A DNA stretch of 64,000 nucleotides from Chaetoderma sp. LZ-2023a. Lineage: Eukaryota > Mollusca > Caudofoveata > Chaetodermatida > Chaetodermatidae. Where the stretch lies: the NCBI GenBank assembly GCA_034401795.1, contig CM067372.1, forward strand, positions 36,900,897 through 36,964,896, written 5' to 3'. A model generated the notes under the pieces. The model was not told the origin of the DNA. It worked only from the letters and a program-made list of their open reading frames with translations, and did not search any database. Within the stretch, counting starts at the first letter, position 1, and every line of letters starts with the position of its first letter. The position numbers and the translations under genes were made by a program. Shown piece after piece: positions 42,126 through 54,429 of the stretch.

Positions 42126-42539
42126 TAAATCAATAGGCAGAATATCAGCTCAGCGACATTACTGATGGAATCTTTCTCTGCACTGACGTGATGGAATGTT
42201 TGCTATGAATTGCGCGATGGTTGCACTCATGCGACCTACACCCTTTCCTACCAGGCCTATGTTCATAAAGCTCATGCTATGATACCGATACCGTCACTGT
42301 CACTAAGCTTACTCTATGCAATATGGCATATTCTCGAAAGCATCGTTACTTTTACGACAGCTACATACCTATTTGGGGAGAAAGAGGCCACCTCCACGCT
42401 GGTCTCCTCTGTAAGAACCAAGCCATCAAGGATTGCGGGCTGATATCCACATATAGAGGCAACTCTAATTATGTCTAACCTTCTTCAAACAAGAAACTGT
42501 GCTTGACATCCTCGGACAACGCAATCCTACAGAAGCTTA

Positions 42540-43140
42540 CTATAGCTACATGGAATGTACGTACTCTGAGCGCAACATCAAAGAGGCATACTTAGGTGCA
42601 TACTGTGAACACTAACATCGATATTACATGCATTCAAGAGACTAAAGTCGCTAAACAGTCAGAGCAGCAACTACAGACAGGCCATAGGTTAGTACTTATG
42701 GAGCAAAAGATAAACCACATACTGTGGTTTAGGCTTTGTAATCGGACTAGCGGTCTTGGACCATGTCATTAGTTTTGGATACGTCAGTGATCGCGTTGCA
42801 TTCATATACCTGGCTATACCTACGCAAAAACACACCACAACTAGTCAACGCATATGGCCCAACTACCGAAAAAGCCAAAGAAAATCCAGCATTATTAGAT
42901 TCCTTCTATGCAGAACTGAGCTAGATGGCAACTATTTGTGGCGATTTCAACTCAAAGCTGGGTAAACTCGGAATTGCTGACAAAGTTCAGGGCTTGGCTT
43001 ATGCATGGGATCGTATGGAGAGGGGGCATGCAGCAGCAATGGATGTGCACTGGTGGCATTCATTAGTTCCAATAGCCTATTTGCCACAAATATGGCTTTT
43101 AACCACACATGCCATCACCGGACAACATGGACCAGATACA
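42540..43140 (+). pseudogene. LINE copy C AP-endonuclease domain, broken
   Basis: Carries NVRTL, IQETK and CGDFN, the motifs around the catalytic Asn, Glu and Asp/Asn of the AP-endonuclease fold, in two frames with a shift near 42,930. The domain nicks target DNA. Confidence 0.7.
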
Positions 43141-44139
43141 TTGCTGATTGCAAAGCCCTAAAAGGTTGTAACAGCTGTCTTCAACCAAATAGACTTCATT
43201 CTATTCACTAAGACAGAAGCGAAACCTCTACTTCGGAATGCTCGTTCCTATCGAGAGCTTAATTCTGACTATAAGTTAGTCATTATACGCCTTCAGATGA
43301 ACGATCTCTACCTAATGTATAAACGCCATACCAGGCATGATGGTAGAGTCACCTACAACCTACCCAAGCTCAGCAACGACACTGACTCTCAAATGTCATA
43401 CAAAAAGGCCCTCGTGGAGTAGATAGCTAACATCTATGTCAGCTCCGATCCAAACGAAGGCCTAATCAAAATACACCATAGGCATTATTAAAAATAACTG
43501 AACTATATATACTGACGACCCTCTAGTAGTAAAACTGTCAGCAGAACATAAAGCATTGCGGCTGCACATCTATAGTTGTCATAGTAAAGACTGCACCAAA
43601 CTATGCTGGGAGCGCAATAACAATCTGTGCCACATTAGCGAGCGCTTAAAAGATGAATTCACTGCCATGGATGACTGTCACAAAATGTTTCGGGCAGTCC
43701 GAGCCATGAGAGTTACTGACTACACACCACCACTCACTGTACGACTATGAAGGATACTTTATTGTGACCGACCATGGCAAAGCCGAGGGGATTCGAGAAT
43801 GGTTCCAGGAACAGTTCACTGACCACGATGATGAGCCCTTGCACTCGTTCTCAGGAGACCCCAGGCCATTACTAACGCCAATGAAAACAGCAGAAGTTGA
43901 GCGTCTGGACCTGCTGGCATGAGCAATGAACTATTCAAATATGTAAGTGAAATTATCTCAAAACCGATCACGGACCTAATTAATTCAGCTTTTATGCACC
44001 ACTTTCCCATCGACACTGTAAGTCAAGGCTCCCTTAAAGCATTACCCAAGCCCAAGAAGCCACCTGGCCCAGCCAATCTGCCACCCATTGTGCTCCTCAA
44101 CTACATATGGGAAACCCTATCCAATGTTACTCTATGCCG

Positions 44140-45285
44140 CATCTGAGACAAGATCGATGACTTCACCGGATCATGTCAAAGTGGCTTCAAACGTGGATGC
44201 AGCTGTGTAGACATTGTATGGGCTCAACGTATGCTTGTGTCGGTAGTCATGTCCAAACAATGGGGTTTCCACAAATTGGGCATTGACATGTCACGAGCCT
44301 TCGACACAATTAAACGCTCAAAGACCCTGATTGTACCACGCCAGCCAGTTGCAATGAAGATGAGCGATGACTAGTGGGACTACTGCCTGCAGACACCAAG
44401 CTGAGAGTAAGAGTCAAGTCAGTGAAGTCTGTATCCGTTCGGGAAAGTTCCACAAGACCAAACCCCCTCACCCCTCTGCCCCATCCCAACGTGTCAATAC
44501 TTGGTATGCCGCTAGTGATGGAATATGCCGACGATGTGGACTTCATAGACGAGGAAAAGAAACCCCTTGACGAACTTCTGCCAATAGTTGCAAGCAAACT
44601 AACAATTGAGAATCACCTACATATACCTATCTACAAAGCATGAAACTAAAGAAAATGACGATCCACTTCGCGGCGGTGAACCATGGAGGAAAAGCAAAAT
44701 CCTGGACTCACTGCTTTACAGTACTGCTGATATGGATGCACGCTGCATCATGGGGAGCATAGCTTTCCAGTCCTTCTGGAAGCTATGGATTCGTAGATCA
44801 AGATGCCCTTGATAAAAAGGCTACATTTATACAATGCACCCTGCGTGTTCTTGATGCTGTATGACTGTAACACCAGGGCAGCTCCAAAGGCAGCCCTAGA
44901 CAAACTCGATGCCCGCCACCACAAACACCTATGCACCATCACTGGACACTGATGGCAAGACAGTACAATTTCCAACGATGCACTATACAAGATGTACAAT
45001 ACGTCGCTGCTATCCGTAAAGTTCGCCTAGCAAAGATGGTCCATGTTTGCCATGTGCTAAGTATGCCAGAAGAGACACCAGCACTGAGGGCCTTAGAATA
45101 CGCCCTACTCGGAGTCAGCAAATACAAAGCCAGGAGACGACGTCATTGCATACATCTGCTAAGCGTGCTACAGGGTGACCTCAAGAAAGCAGGAATTAGT
45201 ACACTCACGTCAAGAATGGACCCGGGGAAGCTAAGGATTTCAGCCGGCGACAAGATACAGTGGACAAAAGCGAAGAAAGAATGAT
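44140..45285 (+). pseudogene. LINE copy C reverse transcriptase and C-terminal tail, broken
   Basis: RT motif A (FDTIKR region with its catalytic Asp) and motif C (YADD) are both kept, but frames change between them (44,320-44,480) and a run of stops lies at 44,370-44,420. The tail ORF 44,931-45,284 is open for 117 codons. Confidence 0.75.
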
Positions 45286-45605
45286 TGCAGCTGTAAGATG
45301 TTTCTACTACTACAGCCGCAGAATACAGTAATCATAAATACATACCTCTTGTTAGGATTTCATTAATGTAATCATTCTTGTTTCTCATATGGATTCGCGG
45401 GTCAAATTTTGAAAAGAGGACATGTCGCGATCACTTTGAAATTACTATAATGTATATTTTGGGCGTCGTGATTAAATCTCCATATGGCTGCTGCGTTAAA
45501 TGTTTTACAACACAGACATCCCACACAACGGGGCACACGAGTACTGGGAAATAGAGACACTGATCGAGATACATTAAATGATGATCATATTGTGAAATGA
45601 TATAG

Positions 45606-45985
45606 AATGGACCTTTTCAGTTTATCCATCTATCCATCATAATCAACTACGGGACGTGTAGGATGATGTCATAATCAATTACAGCATAAATGACTCGATT
45701 GAGTCCATCTTAAATGCTTATTAGTTTGACACGTTGTACGAATTGTATGTCTTTGCTATTTAATAAACATGTTGAATATTTTGAATCTAATTGACTGGGC
45801 ATTGTTGCTACCATTGCGTTAACAGCATCCAGTCAAATTAGTTTCAAAATATTCAACAGCTTACCCGTATATTTTTCCGAAAATTGATAGTCGTGTTCAC
45901 AGATCGATCGATCCCAACATGAGCAAGGTGTGGGTGGAGCTTAGCTAGAGATGGGCGGGGAATAGCTAAACTGGAAAGGTCCATT
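45606..45985. mobile_element. Palindromic MITE, complete reference copy
   Basis: 380 bp with terminal inverted repeats AATGGACCTTTTCAGTTTA and TAAACTGGAAAGGTCCATT. Inside: TGATGTCATAATCA, GTACGAATTGTATG, TTTAATAAACATG, then the palindrome (TGTTGAATATTTTGAATCTAA ... TTAGTTTCAAAATATTCAAC), then GATCGATCGATC, GTGTGGGTGGAGC and GGGCGGGGAATAGC. No transposase. The autonomous partner is not in the window. Target duplication not clear. Confidence 0.8.
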
Positions 45986-45989
45986 GATC

Positions 45990-47140
45990 ATAATGAATTT
46001 TTACAGGGTACTAACCTATGATCTACAACGGTAAACAAATCGTTCGAATGACATGTCCATACAAATTCTTATTACACTCGGGTACTTTCTGACAGGAAGC
46101 TTTTTAGGCTGTTATAGGTGGCACTATAGGAATAAATGGCTTTTTTGTTTCCAGATGTGCGCATGCGTTGTGTGGATAACTCAATGGTTAACAAATTGTT
46201 GCAGAGCGTATGCATTTTCTCAGAGACCAAAATGATGTGAAATGGGATATTTTATGAACTTGGACATTTCCCAAATGAGCTTGGTGCATGTAATGGTACG
46301 TTAATCTATCTCAACTCCCTGAGTGAAGACACACATTGGTACGTTTGCATGAAAATATCTGCCATGTGATTAATTGTTCAGTTAGTGGTGCTGATGGCAG
46401 ATTATTAGACATTGTTGCAAGATGGCCATGCAGTAGACATCACTCCACTGTGCGAAAAAACTGCTCTAGGTACAGGTAGGTAAATGCCTGTAGGGAAGAT
46501 AAGATGGGGATGACTGATTCGTGATAGTACTTATGGTATAACAACTTGCCTCCTTAACCCAGTTGTAAATCCTGTCACTAGGGAACAGTGAGCACACAAC
46601 CGTGCACATCATACACCATGATCGCTAGTATTCGAAAAGGAATTATAAACCAAGTTTGTGTGCGTGTAAACATTGTGTCTACGTCAATGATTTCTTTGGC
46701 ATTCACTCATCTATGATACCACGGACACAGTGACCTAGGTTTGATATACGCCTGAGAAACTTATCGTACCCAATAATTAAGACAGTCAGATGTATGGTCG
46801 GGCAGGTGGGCAAACGGATGGACACATGAGAGATCGACAGACGAACCAAGCAATTGCTATATATTTATGAATTAAAAAATTGGTAGACATATATTTTCCG
46901 CGACTTTCCATGATATATACTTTACTGGAAATTATCCGGTGCATATATAGTCACATGGGTGGATGGATAGACAGATATATAGACGCAGGGGTGCACGGAC
47001 AGACAGATTCATAGTATTATACCATTTATCCACTTTCTACGCACCATATTAGTTAACATTCTATATTGATATCCGCAAAGAAAATTGAAATCTGTTATCA
47101 TACCGAAATTATGGGCAAAGGCAACTCTCTTTGAGATAAA
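45990..47140. other. No gene recognised
   Basis: Short ORFs only. A GGATGGA/GACAGAC-rich stretch lies at 46,790-47,010. The 60-codon hydrophobic ORF at 46,053 has no supporting signals. Confidence 0.4.
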
Positions 47141-47169
47141 ACAGACCATAGTAGTAATGGGGGTGGGGT

Positions 47170-47350
47170 GGCCTGGGCGTTATTGTTCTTCTCCGCAGGA
47201 GGTCTTGGAGAACAATGGCGATCGTACGCACAACAATGGCGCTCATAGGCACACAAAGGAACAATAGCGATCGTACGCACTGGTATGTGAGAACAATGGC
47301 GTCCAGTCCCACATAGTAGAGAGATTTGCGAACAATGACGTCTATATTCG
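47170..47350. repeat. GAACAATGGCG subterminal repeats, left arm
   Basis: Five to six copies of GAACAATGGCG or GAACAATAGCG at about 25-35 bp steps, each followed by a variable part such as ATCGTACGCAC. The inverted set lies at 52,290-52,440. The core resembles the GAACAATAG word of the 27-bp minisatellite at 5.35-5.79 kb. Confidence 0.8.
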
Positions 47351-48833
47351 CACACTTGAGATGTTGAGTCATGGTTTAACCCCTTGTTAGCGGAATCCCT
47401 AAAAGTTGGGTATTTTACGTTTTAACTTAGCGGCGGGCGCCCTCCTTCATCCCCCCTCCGTACCCCTCCATGGTACCGTGGTATGTAATGTAAAAGTAAT
47501 AGAGTTTAAGAGGAGTTCTGATAATAGGAGGTAAAACAGAGTTTAAGAGGTGGTCTGATAAGGGAGGTCTATGAGGAGGATGAGGAGTAGGAGTAGGAGG
47601 CTGATGAGGATAGCATTCCTCCTCAGTAGAAGTTGCTGGATGGTTTGAGGGCGATGCTAGCGTATTTGTTTACAAGGCAATATTCGATGTACGAATATTT
47701 TGAAAATAATTTGACTGCCTGCGTCAGCTGAGGCGGAATGCTATAGCATTCCTCCTCAGTAGAAGTTGCTGGTTGGTTTTGAGGGCGATGCTAGCATACT
47801 TGTTTACTTGGTATGCACGATGTACGAATATTTTGAAACTAATTAGACTGCCTGCATCATTATTAAAAATCATTACTCGGAAATATTTATCAGTTGAATG
47901 ACTGCATCGTCATATGTTTTATTGTGTTTTTAACCTCGCTATGTACCAGTAAATGTTTATGGATAATAAATCTGTACCGTACACATATTTTGAAAACGAT
48001 TTGTCTATCTTAACACGATCAAAGCGTTTCCTAAATATTTAGCTGTAACACCATCCAATTACTTTGTCTGGTGCGAAATCTTGTTGTCTCGATGCGTTTA
48101 AGCCACTAAACTTTATCAGTAAACTATGTATATGCTGAATATGTTGAAAAAACGATTTGACTGGTGGCTTAAACGACCTTACGGGCAAATTGTTTTTAAT
48201 AACTTAATAGGCAATATAGCGTTTGCAATAACGTCAGTCGTTTTAGATTTTGTGTCTGCTGGATGTTATTGTCACGTTTAAAATGTCTGCATTATGTCTC
48301 TGAGGGTGACATGCGTTTATGGAAAATGTTTGTTAAGCGGATCACTCTGTATGGTAAAAAGATTATTTGTCGTGTATGGCATAAAGTTTTACCATTCATC
48401 ATTAGTCGCATTAGCCGTGAGATCGGTCCTTAATCGAGTTACAAACATGACAGGTGTTAAGGAATAATGAAATAATGTTAAAGCACCACCCATCTCGTTC
48501 TAAGCACAAGATATTACAAGGTCCTCACTGAGAATGTTTAGAAAATCGATAATAAAGCATGCACCCGCTCACCGGCTATTGTTGTTTACCGAAGCGTAAA
48601 GATTCAACAATTAAGAGCAGCATTAAGAGCATAGTAGGTCATTTACTACAAATATAAATATGTACACAATTACATGGACGCTAGCGACTTTCTTAACCCT
48701 TTAATCCTCGAATTTCTTCAAGAAAATGTCAATTTACTTCATATTCATATTTGTAGACCAAGAGCAGCCTATCTTTGAAAATTTATCATTGGAATGACTG
48801 GCACTGCTGGCTATCCATTTGTCTAGACATTGC

Positions 48834-48996
48834 GCCAGCAAACACCCCCCACCAACCACCACCACCACCACCATCATCATCACCAACACCCACCACCACC
48901 ACCACCACCACCACCACCACCACCAGCATCAACAACACCACCCACCGCCTTCACCACCGCCGCCACTAGCACCATCACCACCACCACCACCACCAT

Positions 48997-49049
<53 letters not shown>

Positions 49050-50045
49050 GCACCACCACCCACCCACCACCTTCACCACCACCGCCACTAGCACCACCAC
49101 CAGAACCACCACCACCACCATCATCACCACGACCAACACACACCACCATCACCACCAACAACATCAACACCACCACCCACCCACCACCTTCACCACCACC
49201 AACACTAGCACCACCACCAGAACCACTACCACCACTCCGCCAGTACTGTCATACACCACCAGCCACTAAGCACCATCATCACCACCACCAGCATCAACAC
49301 CACCAACCACCACCTTCACCATAACCGCCACTAGCACCACCACCAGTACAACTACCACCAGTACCGATATCCACCACCAACCACTAAGCACCAACACAAC
49401 CACTACGACCTACACCCAACACCATGCATTAACCCCACAACCAACACCCACCCACCCGCCAACCCCTAGTGAATTTCTTGATATTCATACTTGCAGCCCT
49501 AGAGAAGACTATTTTTGAAAATTTATCATTGGTATGACTGACTCTGACAGCTATCCATTTGTTTATACATTGTGGTTGGAATGTGTGAGAGCACGGTGTC
49601 TGAAATATGGCATATAGGTTGGAGAGGGTATGTCAATGAGGGTTTAATAAATGTCTTGCTCGTATGCACACCTGCTAATATGCGATACTGCTAGTTATAT
49701 GTTGTGCCCTTGTGCGTGTGTATGTGCATGCGTGCCCCGGTGTGTGCCCATGTGCGCATGCATGTGCCAGAAGACTATTTTTGAAAATTTATCATTGGAG
49801 TGACTGGCTCTGCTGGCTACCCATTTGTCTAGACATTGCGACAGCAAAAAACACCCACCAACCACCCACCACCAGCACCACCACCATCATCATCATCACC
49901 AACACCCACCACCACCAGCATCAACACCATCACCCACCACCTTCACCACTGCCAGTGCCACTAGCACCACCACCAGCACCACTACCACAACTACCACCTC
50001 TACCGCCATCCACCGCCAACCACTAAGCACCACCACCACCACCAC
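48834..50045. repeat. ACC/CAC/ATC-rich arrays in the foldback core
   Basis: Two blocks (48,834-49,480 and 49,843-50,045) of CCACCA, CATCAT and CACCAACACC words. Each is preceded by a copy of a ~70-bp unit GAAAATTTATCATTGG..TGACTGGC...TCTAGACATTGCG (48,777, 49,515 and 49,785). The opposite-strand counterpart with GTCTAGACAATGG and GGTGGTGATGG is at 51,015-51,290. ORFs here are compositional. Confidence 0.85.
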
Positions 50046-50605
50046 ATGTTGTGGATTGCGACCACATGTTGCAGATTTGTGTATGCATGTTGCGGATTGC
50101 GGCCTCATGTTGCGGATTGCGGCAGCATAATGCGGATTGCGGCCACATGTTATGGATTTGTGGGCTCATGTTGCAAATTTGCGGCATGTGTTGTGGATTT
50201 GTGGGCGCATGTTGCAGATTGCGGCCATATGTTGCATATTGCGACAGCATGTTGCGAATGGCAACAAGTGTATGTACATGCTTGAACACACCTACATGCC
50301 AAAATGCATGCATACATGTACTGCCGCATGCAGGTGGCATGTTGTGGATTTGCGGGCGCTTGTTGCGGATTGCGGCCACATGTTGCGGATTGCGACCGCA
50401 TGTTGTGGATGGCAACAAGTGCATGTATATGCCTGAACACGCACACATGCCAAAATGGATGTGTACATGTACAGCCGTATGCGGGCTGCATGTTGCGGAT
50501 TTGTGACTGCATGTTGTGGATTGTGGCAGCATGTTGCGGATTGTGGCCGCATGTTGCGGATTTGTGGATGCATGTTGCAGATGGCAACACATGTATGTAC
50601 ATGCC
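50040..50605. repeat. CATGTTGCGGATTG minisatellite with ~160-bp higher order
   Basis: Units of about 20-21 bp (CATGTTGCGGATTGCGGC and CATGTTGTGGATTTGTGGG forms). Blocks beginning GGCAACAAGTG.ATGTA.ATG occur at about 50,260, 50,415 and 50,580, giving a longer period. Open in most frames; the six ORFs here are not called. Confidence 0.85.
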
Positions 50606-50619
50606 TGCACACACAGACA

Positions 50620-50919
50620 TAATCTTCCAGTGGAGAAGATTACAGAACTCTACTCTCATTAAAATAATTCGTCGGAAAACTAAGGATTTTATCACCGAAG
50701 GGTACGCATATGATGAAGCAGTCTTCTCAGCTTTTCGAAAAAGAGAGTTTCTGATCAAGAAGTACATAAGGAACAATCTAGATGCTGACGATAATGATGA
50801 TGATGTTGTCATCGATAAATGGATCTCCAGAACATTTACTATTTGTTTATGCTACAGTAACTATATCTTTTATCATATGTAATATTTTCTTCAATCTAAA
50901 GATATGGATACAAATAAAA
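50620..50919 (+). pseudogene. Exon-like coding segment with AATAAA inside the foldback element
   Basis: After a possible acceptor (ATAATCTTCCAG, ending 50,631) the plus frame stays open for about 83 codons of normal composition: STLIKIIRRKTKDFITEGYA, YDEAVFSAFRKREFLIKKYI, then a DADDNDDD patch and VIDKWISRTFTICLCYSNY, stop at 50,880-50,882. AATAAA follows at 50,913-50,918. This looks like a captured 3'-terminal exon or part of a transposon gene. No family is recognised. Confidence 0.45.
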
Positions 50920-52479
50920 CATTGGCTCTTTATGTGTGTGTTGATTTGATGATTGTAGCTGCCCAGCCGGATCCCACGCCCCCCCCCCCCCCACATCCCT
51001 AGATATACAAATCGGCGTGGGTGCTGTTGATGTTGGTGGTGATGGCGTTGGGGTTGGCGGTTGGTGGAAATAGGTGTTGTGGTGGATGATGGTGGTGGGG
51101 TTAATGCTTGGTGGTGGGTGTTGGTACTTAGTGGGTGGTGGTGCTGGTGGTTATAGAGGGATGGTGAGGGGGGTTGGTGGTGATGGTGTTAGTGGTGGTG
51201 ATGGTGATGGTGATGGTGATGGTGGGTATTGGTAGTAGGTGGTTGCGGCCACAATGTCTAGACAATGGTTAGCCAACTATATTATTTTTGTTGTCTGGGC
51301 CTCATTGACTAGGTACTCATAATGCATTCATACTGTGTGTACCCGGACATGGTAATTTTTCCTAGTTTTATTACCTTTAACTGGCTGAGGAGACACAAAA
51401 TCTAAAACGACTGACGTTATTGCAAATACTATATTGCCTATTAAGTTTTTAAAAACAATCTGCACGTAAGGTCGGTTAAGCCACCAGTCAAATCGTTTTT
51501 TCAAAATATTCAGCATGTACATAGTTTACTAATAATGTTTAGTAGCTTAAACGCATCGTGACAACGATATTTCACACCAGACACAGTAATTTATTACTGA
51601 ATAATTGCTAAATATTTAGGAAACGATTTGATCATGTTAAGACAGACAAATCATTTTCAAAATATTCCTACGGTACAATTATCCATAGGCATTTACTGGT
51701 AGATAGCGGGGTTAAAAATATAATAAACATATGACGACACAGTCATTCAAGGGATCTACTGATAAATATTTCGAGAAATGATTTTTAATAATGACGCAGG
51801 CAGACAAATTATTTTCAAAATATTCGTACATCATGCATACCTTGTAAACAAGTATGCTAGCATCGCCTTCAACACCAACCAGCAACTTCTACTGAGGAGG
51901 AATGCTATAGCATTCCGCATCAGCTGATGCAGGCAGTCAAATTATTTTCAAAATATTCGTACATCTTGCATTGCCTGTAAACAAGTACACTAGCATCGCC
52001 CTCAAACCATCCAGCAACTTTTACTGAGGAGGAATGCTATCCTCATCAGCCTCCTACTCCTACTCCTCATCCTCCTCATAGACCTCCCTTATCAGACCAC
52101 CTCTTAAACTCTGTTTACCTCATATTATCAGAACACCTCTTAAACTCTATTATTTTTTACATTACATACCACGGTACCATGGAGGAGGGACGGAGGGGGG
52201 GGGGGGGGTGCGTGCGCCGCTAAGTTAAAATGTAAAATACCCAACTTTTAGGGATTCAGCTAACAAGGGGTTAAACCATGACATCTCAAGTGTGCGAATA
52301 TAGACGGCATTGTTTCGCAAATCTCTACTACGTGGGGCTGGACGCCATTGTTCTCACATACCAGTGCGTATGATCACCATTGTTCTTCCTGTGTGTGCTT
52401 ATGAGCGCCATTGTTGTGTGTACGATCGCCATTGTTTTCCTCAGCCCCACCACCCCCCCCCCCCCCATTACTACTGACC

Positions 52480-52645
52480 ATATATGAATGTTTCTCCCTG
52501 TTGGTTAATATTGGAGACAGAAAGCACTTGTATAAAGGTGTATGCTTTCTAAGTTAGGAATTGTCGAGTTCTCTACAACACAAATAATCACGGGTAGGCC
52601 TAATCATGTAAAATAACAAATGTTATTTAGAAAAGTGTTCAGTTT
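52480..52645. other. Short unique stretch between foldback element and satellite
   Basis: No feature recognised. Confidence 0.4.
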
Positions 52646-52649
52646 TAAT

Positions 52650-54424
52650 GTTCGTTTAATTCTGCTAGCAATGGCTTAACTATTAATAACACGTTTAATT
52701 GTGCTAACGATGGCTTAACTATTAATAACACGTTTAATTGTGCTAGCGACGGCTTAACTATTAATAACACGTTTAATTGTGCTAGCGATGGCTTAACTAT
52801 TAATAACACGTTTAATTGTGCTAGCGATGGCTTAACTATTAATAACACGTTTAATTGTGCTAGCGATGCCTTAACTATTAATAACACGTTTAATTGTGCT
52901 AGCGATGGCTTAACTATTAATAACACGTTTAATTGTGCTAGCGACGGCTTAACTATTAATAACACGTTTAATTGTGCTAGCGATGGCTTAACTATTAATA
53001 ACACGTTTAATTGTGCTAGCGATGTCTTAACTATTAATAACACGTTTAATTGTGCTAGCGATGGCTTAACTATTAATAACACGTTTAATTGTGCTAGCGA
53101 CGGCTTAGCTATTAATAACACGTTTAATTGTGCTAGCGATGGCTTAACTATTAATAACACGTTTAATTGTGCTAGCGACGGCCTAACTATTAATAACACG
53201 TTTAATTGTGCTAGCAATGGCTTAACTATTAATAACACGTTTAATTGTGCTAGCGACGGCTTAACTATTAATAACACGTTTAATTGTGCTAGCGATGCCT
53301 TAACTATTAATAACACGTTTAATTGTGCTAGCGATGCCTTAACTATTAATAACACGTTTAATTGTGCTAGCGACGGCTTAACTATTAATAACACGTTTAA
53401 TTGTGCTAGCGACGGCTTAACTATTAATAACACGTTTAATTGTGATAGCGACGGCTTAACTATTAATAACACGTTTAATTGTGCTAGCGACGGCTTAACT
53501 ATTAATAACACGTTTAATTGTGCTAGCGACGGCTTAACTATTAATAACACATTTAATTGTGATAGCGACGGCTTAACTATTAATAACACGTTTAATTGTG
53601 CTAGCGAGAGCATAACTATTAATAACACGTTTAATTGTGCTAGCGATGGCTTAACTATTAATAACACGTTTAATTGTGCTAGCGATGGCTTAACTATTAA
53701 TAACACGTCTAATTGTGCTAGCGACAGCTTAACTATTAATAACACGTTTAATTGTGCTAGCGATGGCCTAATTATTAATAACACGTTTTAGTTTAATTGT
53801 GCTAGCGACGGCTAGCGATGGCTTAACTATTAATAACACGTTTAATTGTGCTAGAGACAGCTTAGCTATTAATAACACGTTTAATTGTGCTAGCGACGGC
53901 TTAACTATTAATAACACATTTAATTGTGATAGCGACGGCTTAACTATTAATAACACGTTTAATTGTGCTAGCGACGGCTTAACTATTAATAACACGTTTA
54001 ATTGTGCTAGCGATGGCTTAACTATTAATAACACGTTTAATTGTGCTAGCGACGGCTTAACTATTAATAACACGTTTAATTGTGCTAGCGACGGCTTAAC
54101 TATTAATAACACGTTTAATTGTGCTAGCGATGGCTTAACTATTAATAACACGTTTAATTGTGCTAGCGACGGCTTAACTATTAATAATAGGCTTAATTGT
54201 GCTAGCGACGGCTTAACTATTAATAACACGTTTAATTGTGCTAGCGACGGCTTAACTATTAATAACACTTTTAATTGTGCTAGCGGCGTCTTAACTATTA
54301 ATAACACGTTTAATTGTGCTAGCGACGGCTTAACTATTAATAACACGTTTAATTGTGCTGGCGACGGCGTAACTATTAATAACAAGTTTAATTGTGCTAG
54401 CGACGGCCTAACTATTAATAACAC
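52650..54424. repeat. 39-bp satellite, about 45 copies
   Basis: Unit TTAACTATTAATAACACG plus TTTAATTGTGCTAGCGATGGC, highly uniform, with two main variants (GATGGC and GACGGC). The unit contains GCTAGC. One rearranged unit near 53,785-53,820 shifts the register. As 39 is divisible by three and the unit lacks stops in some frames, ORFs of 379, 218 and 228 codons arise on both strands with a 13-residue period; none has a non-repeat domain. Confidence 0.95.
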
Positions 54425-54429
54425 ACGGG

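Larger units (their letters stand above)
42370..45340 (+). mobile_element. LINE copy C, nearly full length
   Basis: Plus-strand order: leader shared with copy B, endonuclease parts (ATWNVRTLSATSK at about 42,548; IQETK; DHVISFGYVSDRVAFIYLAI; ICGDFNSKLGK at about 42,928), a linker, RT parts (KRGCSCVDIVWAQRMLVSVV; GIDMSRAFDTIKRSK at 44,281-44,320; LGMPLVMEYADDVDFIDEEK at about 44,500-44,560) and the C-terminal tail (CHVLSMPEETPALRALEYAL; KARRRRHCIHLLSVLQGDL). The 3' end with GCAGCTGTAAGATG lies at 45,290-45,335. Several frameshifts and stops. It replicates through an RNA copied at the nicked target site. Clade (RTE/Jockey/CR1-like) not decided. Confidence 0.85.
47150..52475. mobile_element. Foldback element with 1.1-kb inverted arms and exon-like cargo
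   Basis: Ends AGTAGTAATGG (47,150) and CCATTACTACT (52,475) are flanked by a perfect 6-bp direct repeat GACCAT (47,144-47,149 and 52,476-52,481). Left arm 47,150-48,257 and right arm 51,392-52,475 are inverted copies: for example TTAACCCCTTGTTAGC / GCTAACAAGGGGTTAA and GAGGATGAGGAGTAGG / CCTACTCCTCATCCTC. The core holds ACC/ATC-rich arrays, a CATGTTGCGGATTG minisatellite and a unique coding-like segment. AG...CT ends and a 6-bp duplication are also features of Polintons, so it may be a non-autonomous relative; no transposase or integrase is present. Confidence 0.85.

Noticed and set aside
46053-46235. 60-codon hydrophobic ORF
   Set aside because: No promoter, splice or similarity signal; length expected by chance.
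48775-49324. Pro/His/Thr-rich ORFs
   Set aside because: ACC/ATC simple-sequence array within the foldback element.
50023-50882. ORFs of 100-220 codons on both strands
   Set aside because: Shadows of the CATGTTGCGGATTG minisatellite; only the unique 3' part (50,620-50,882) is kept.
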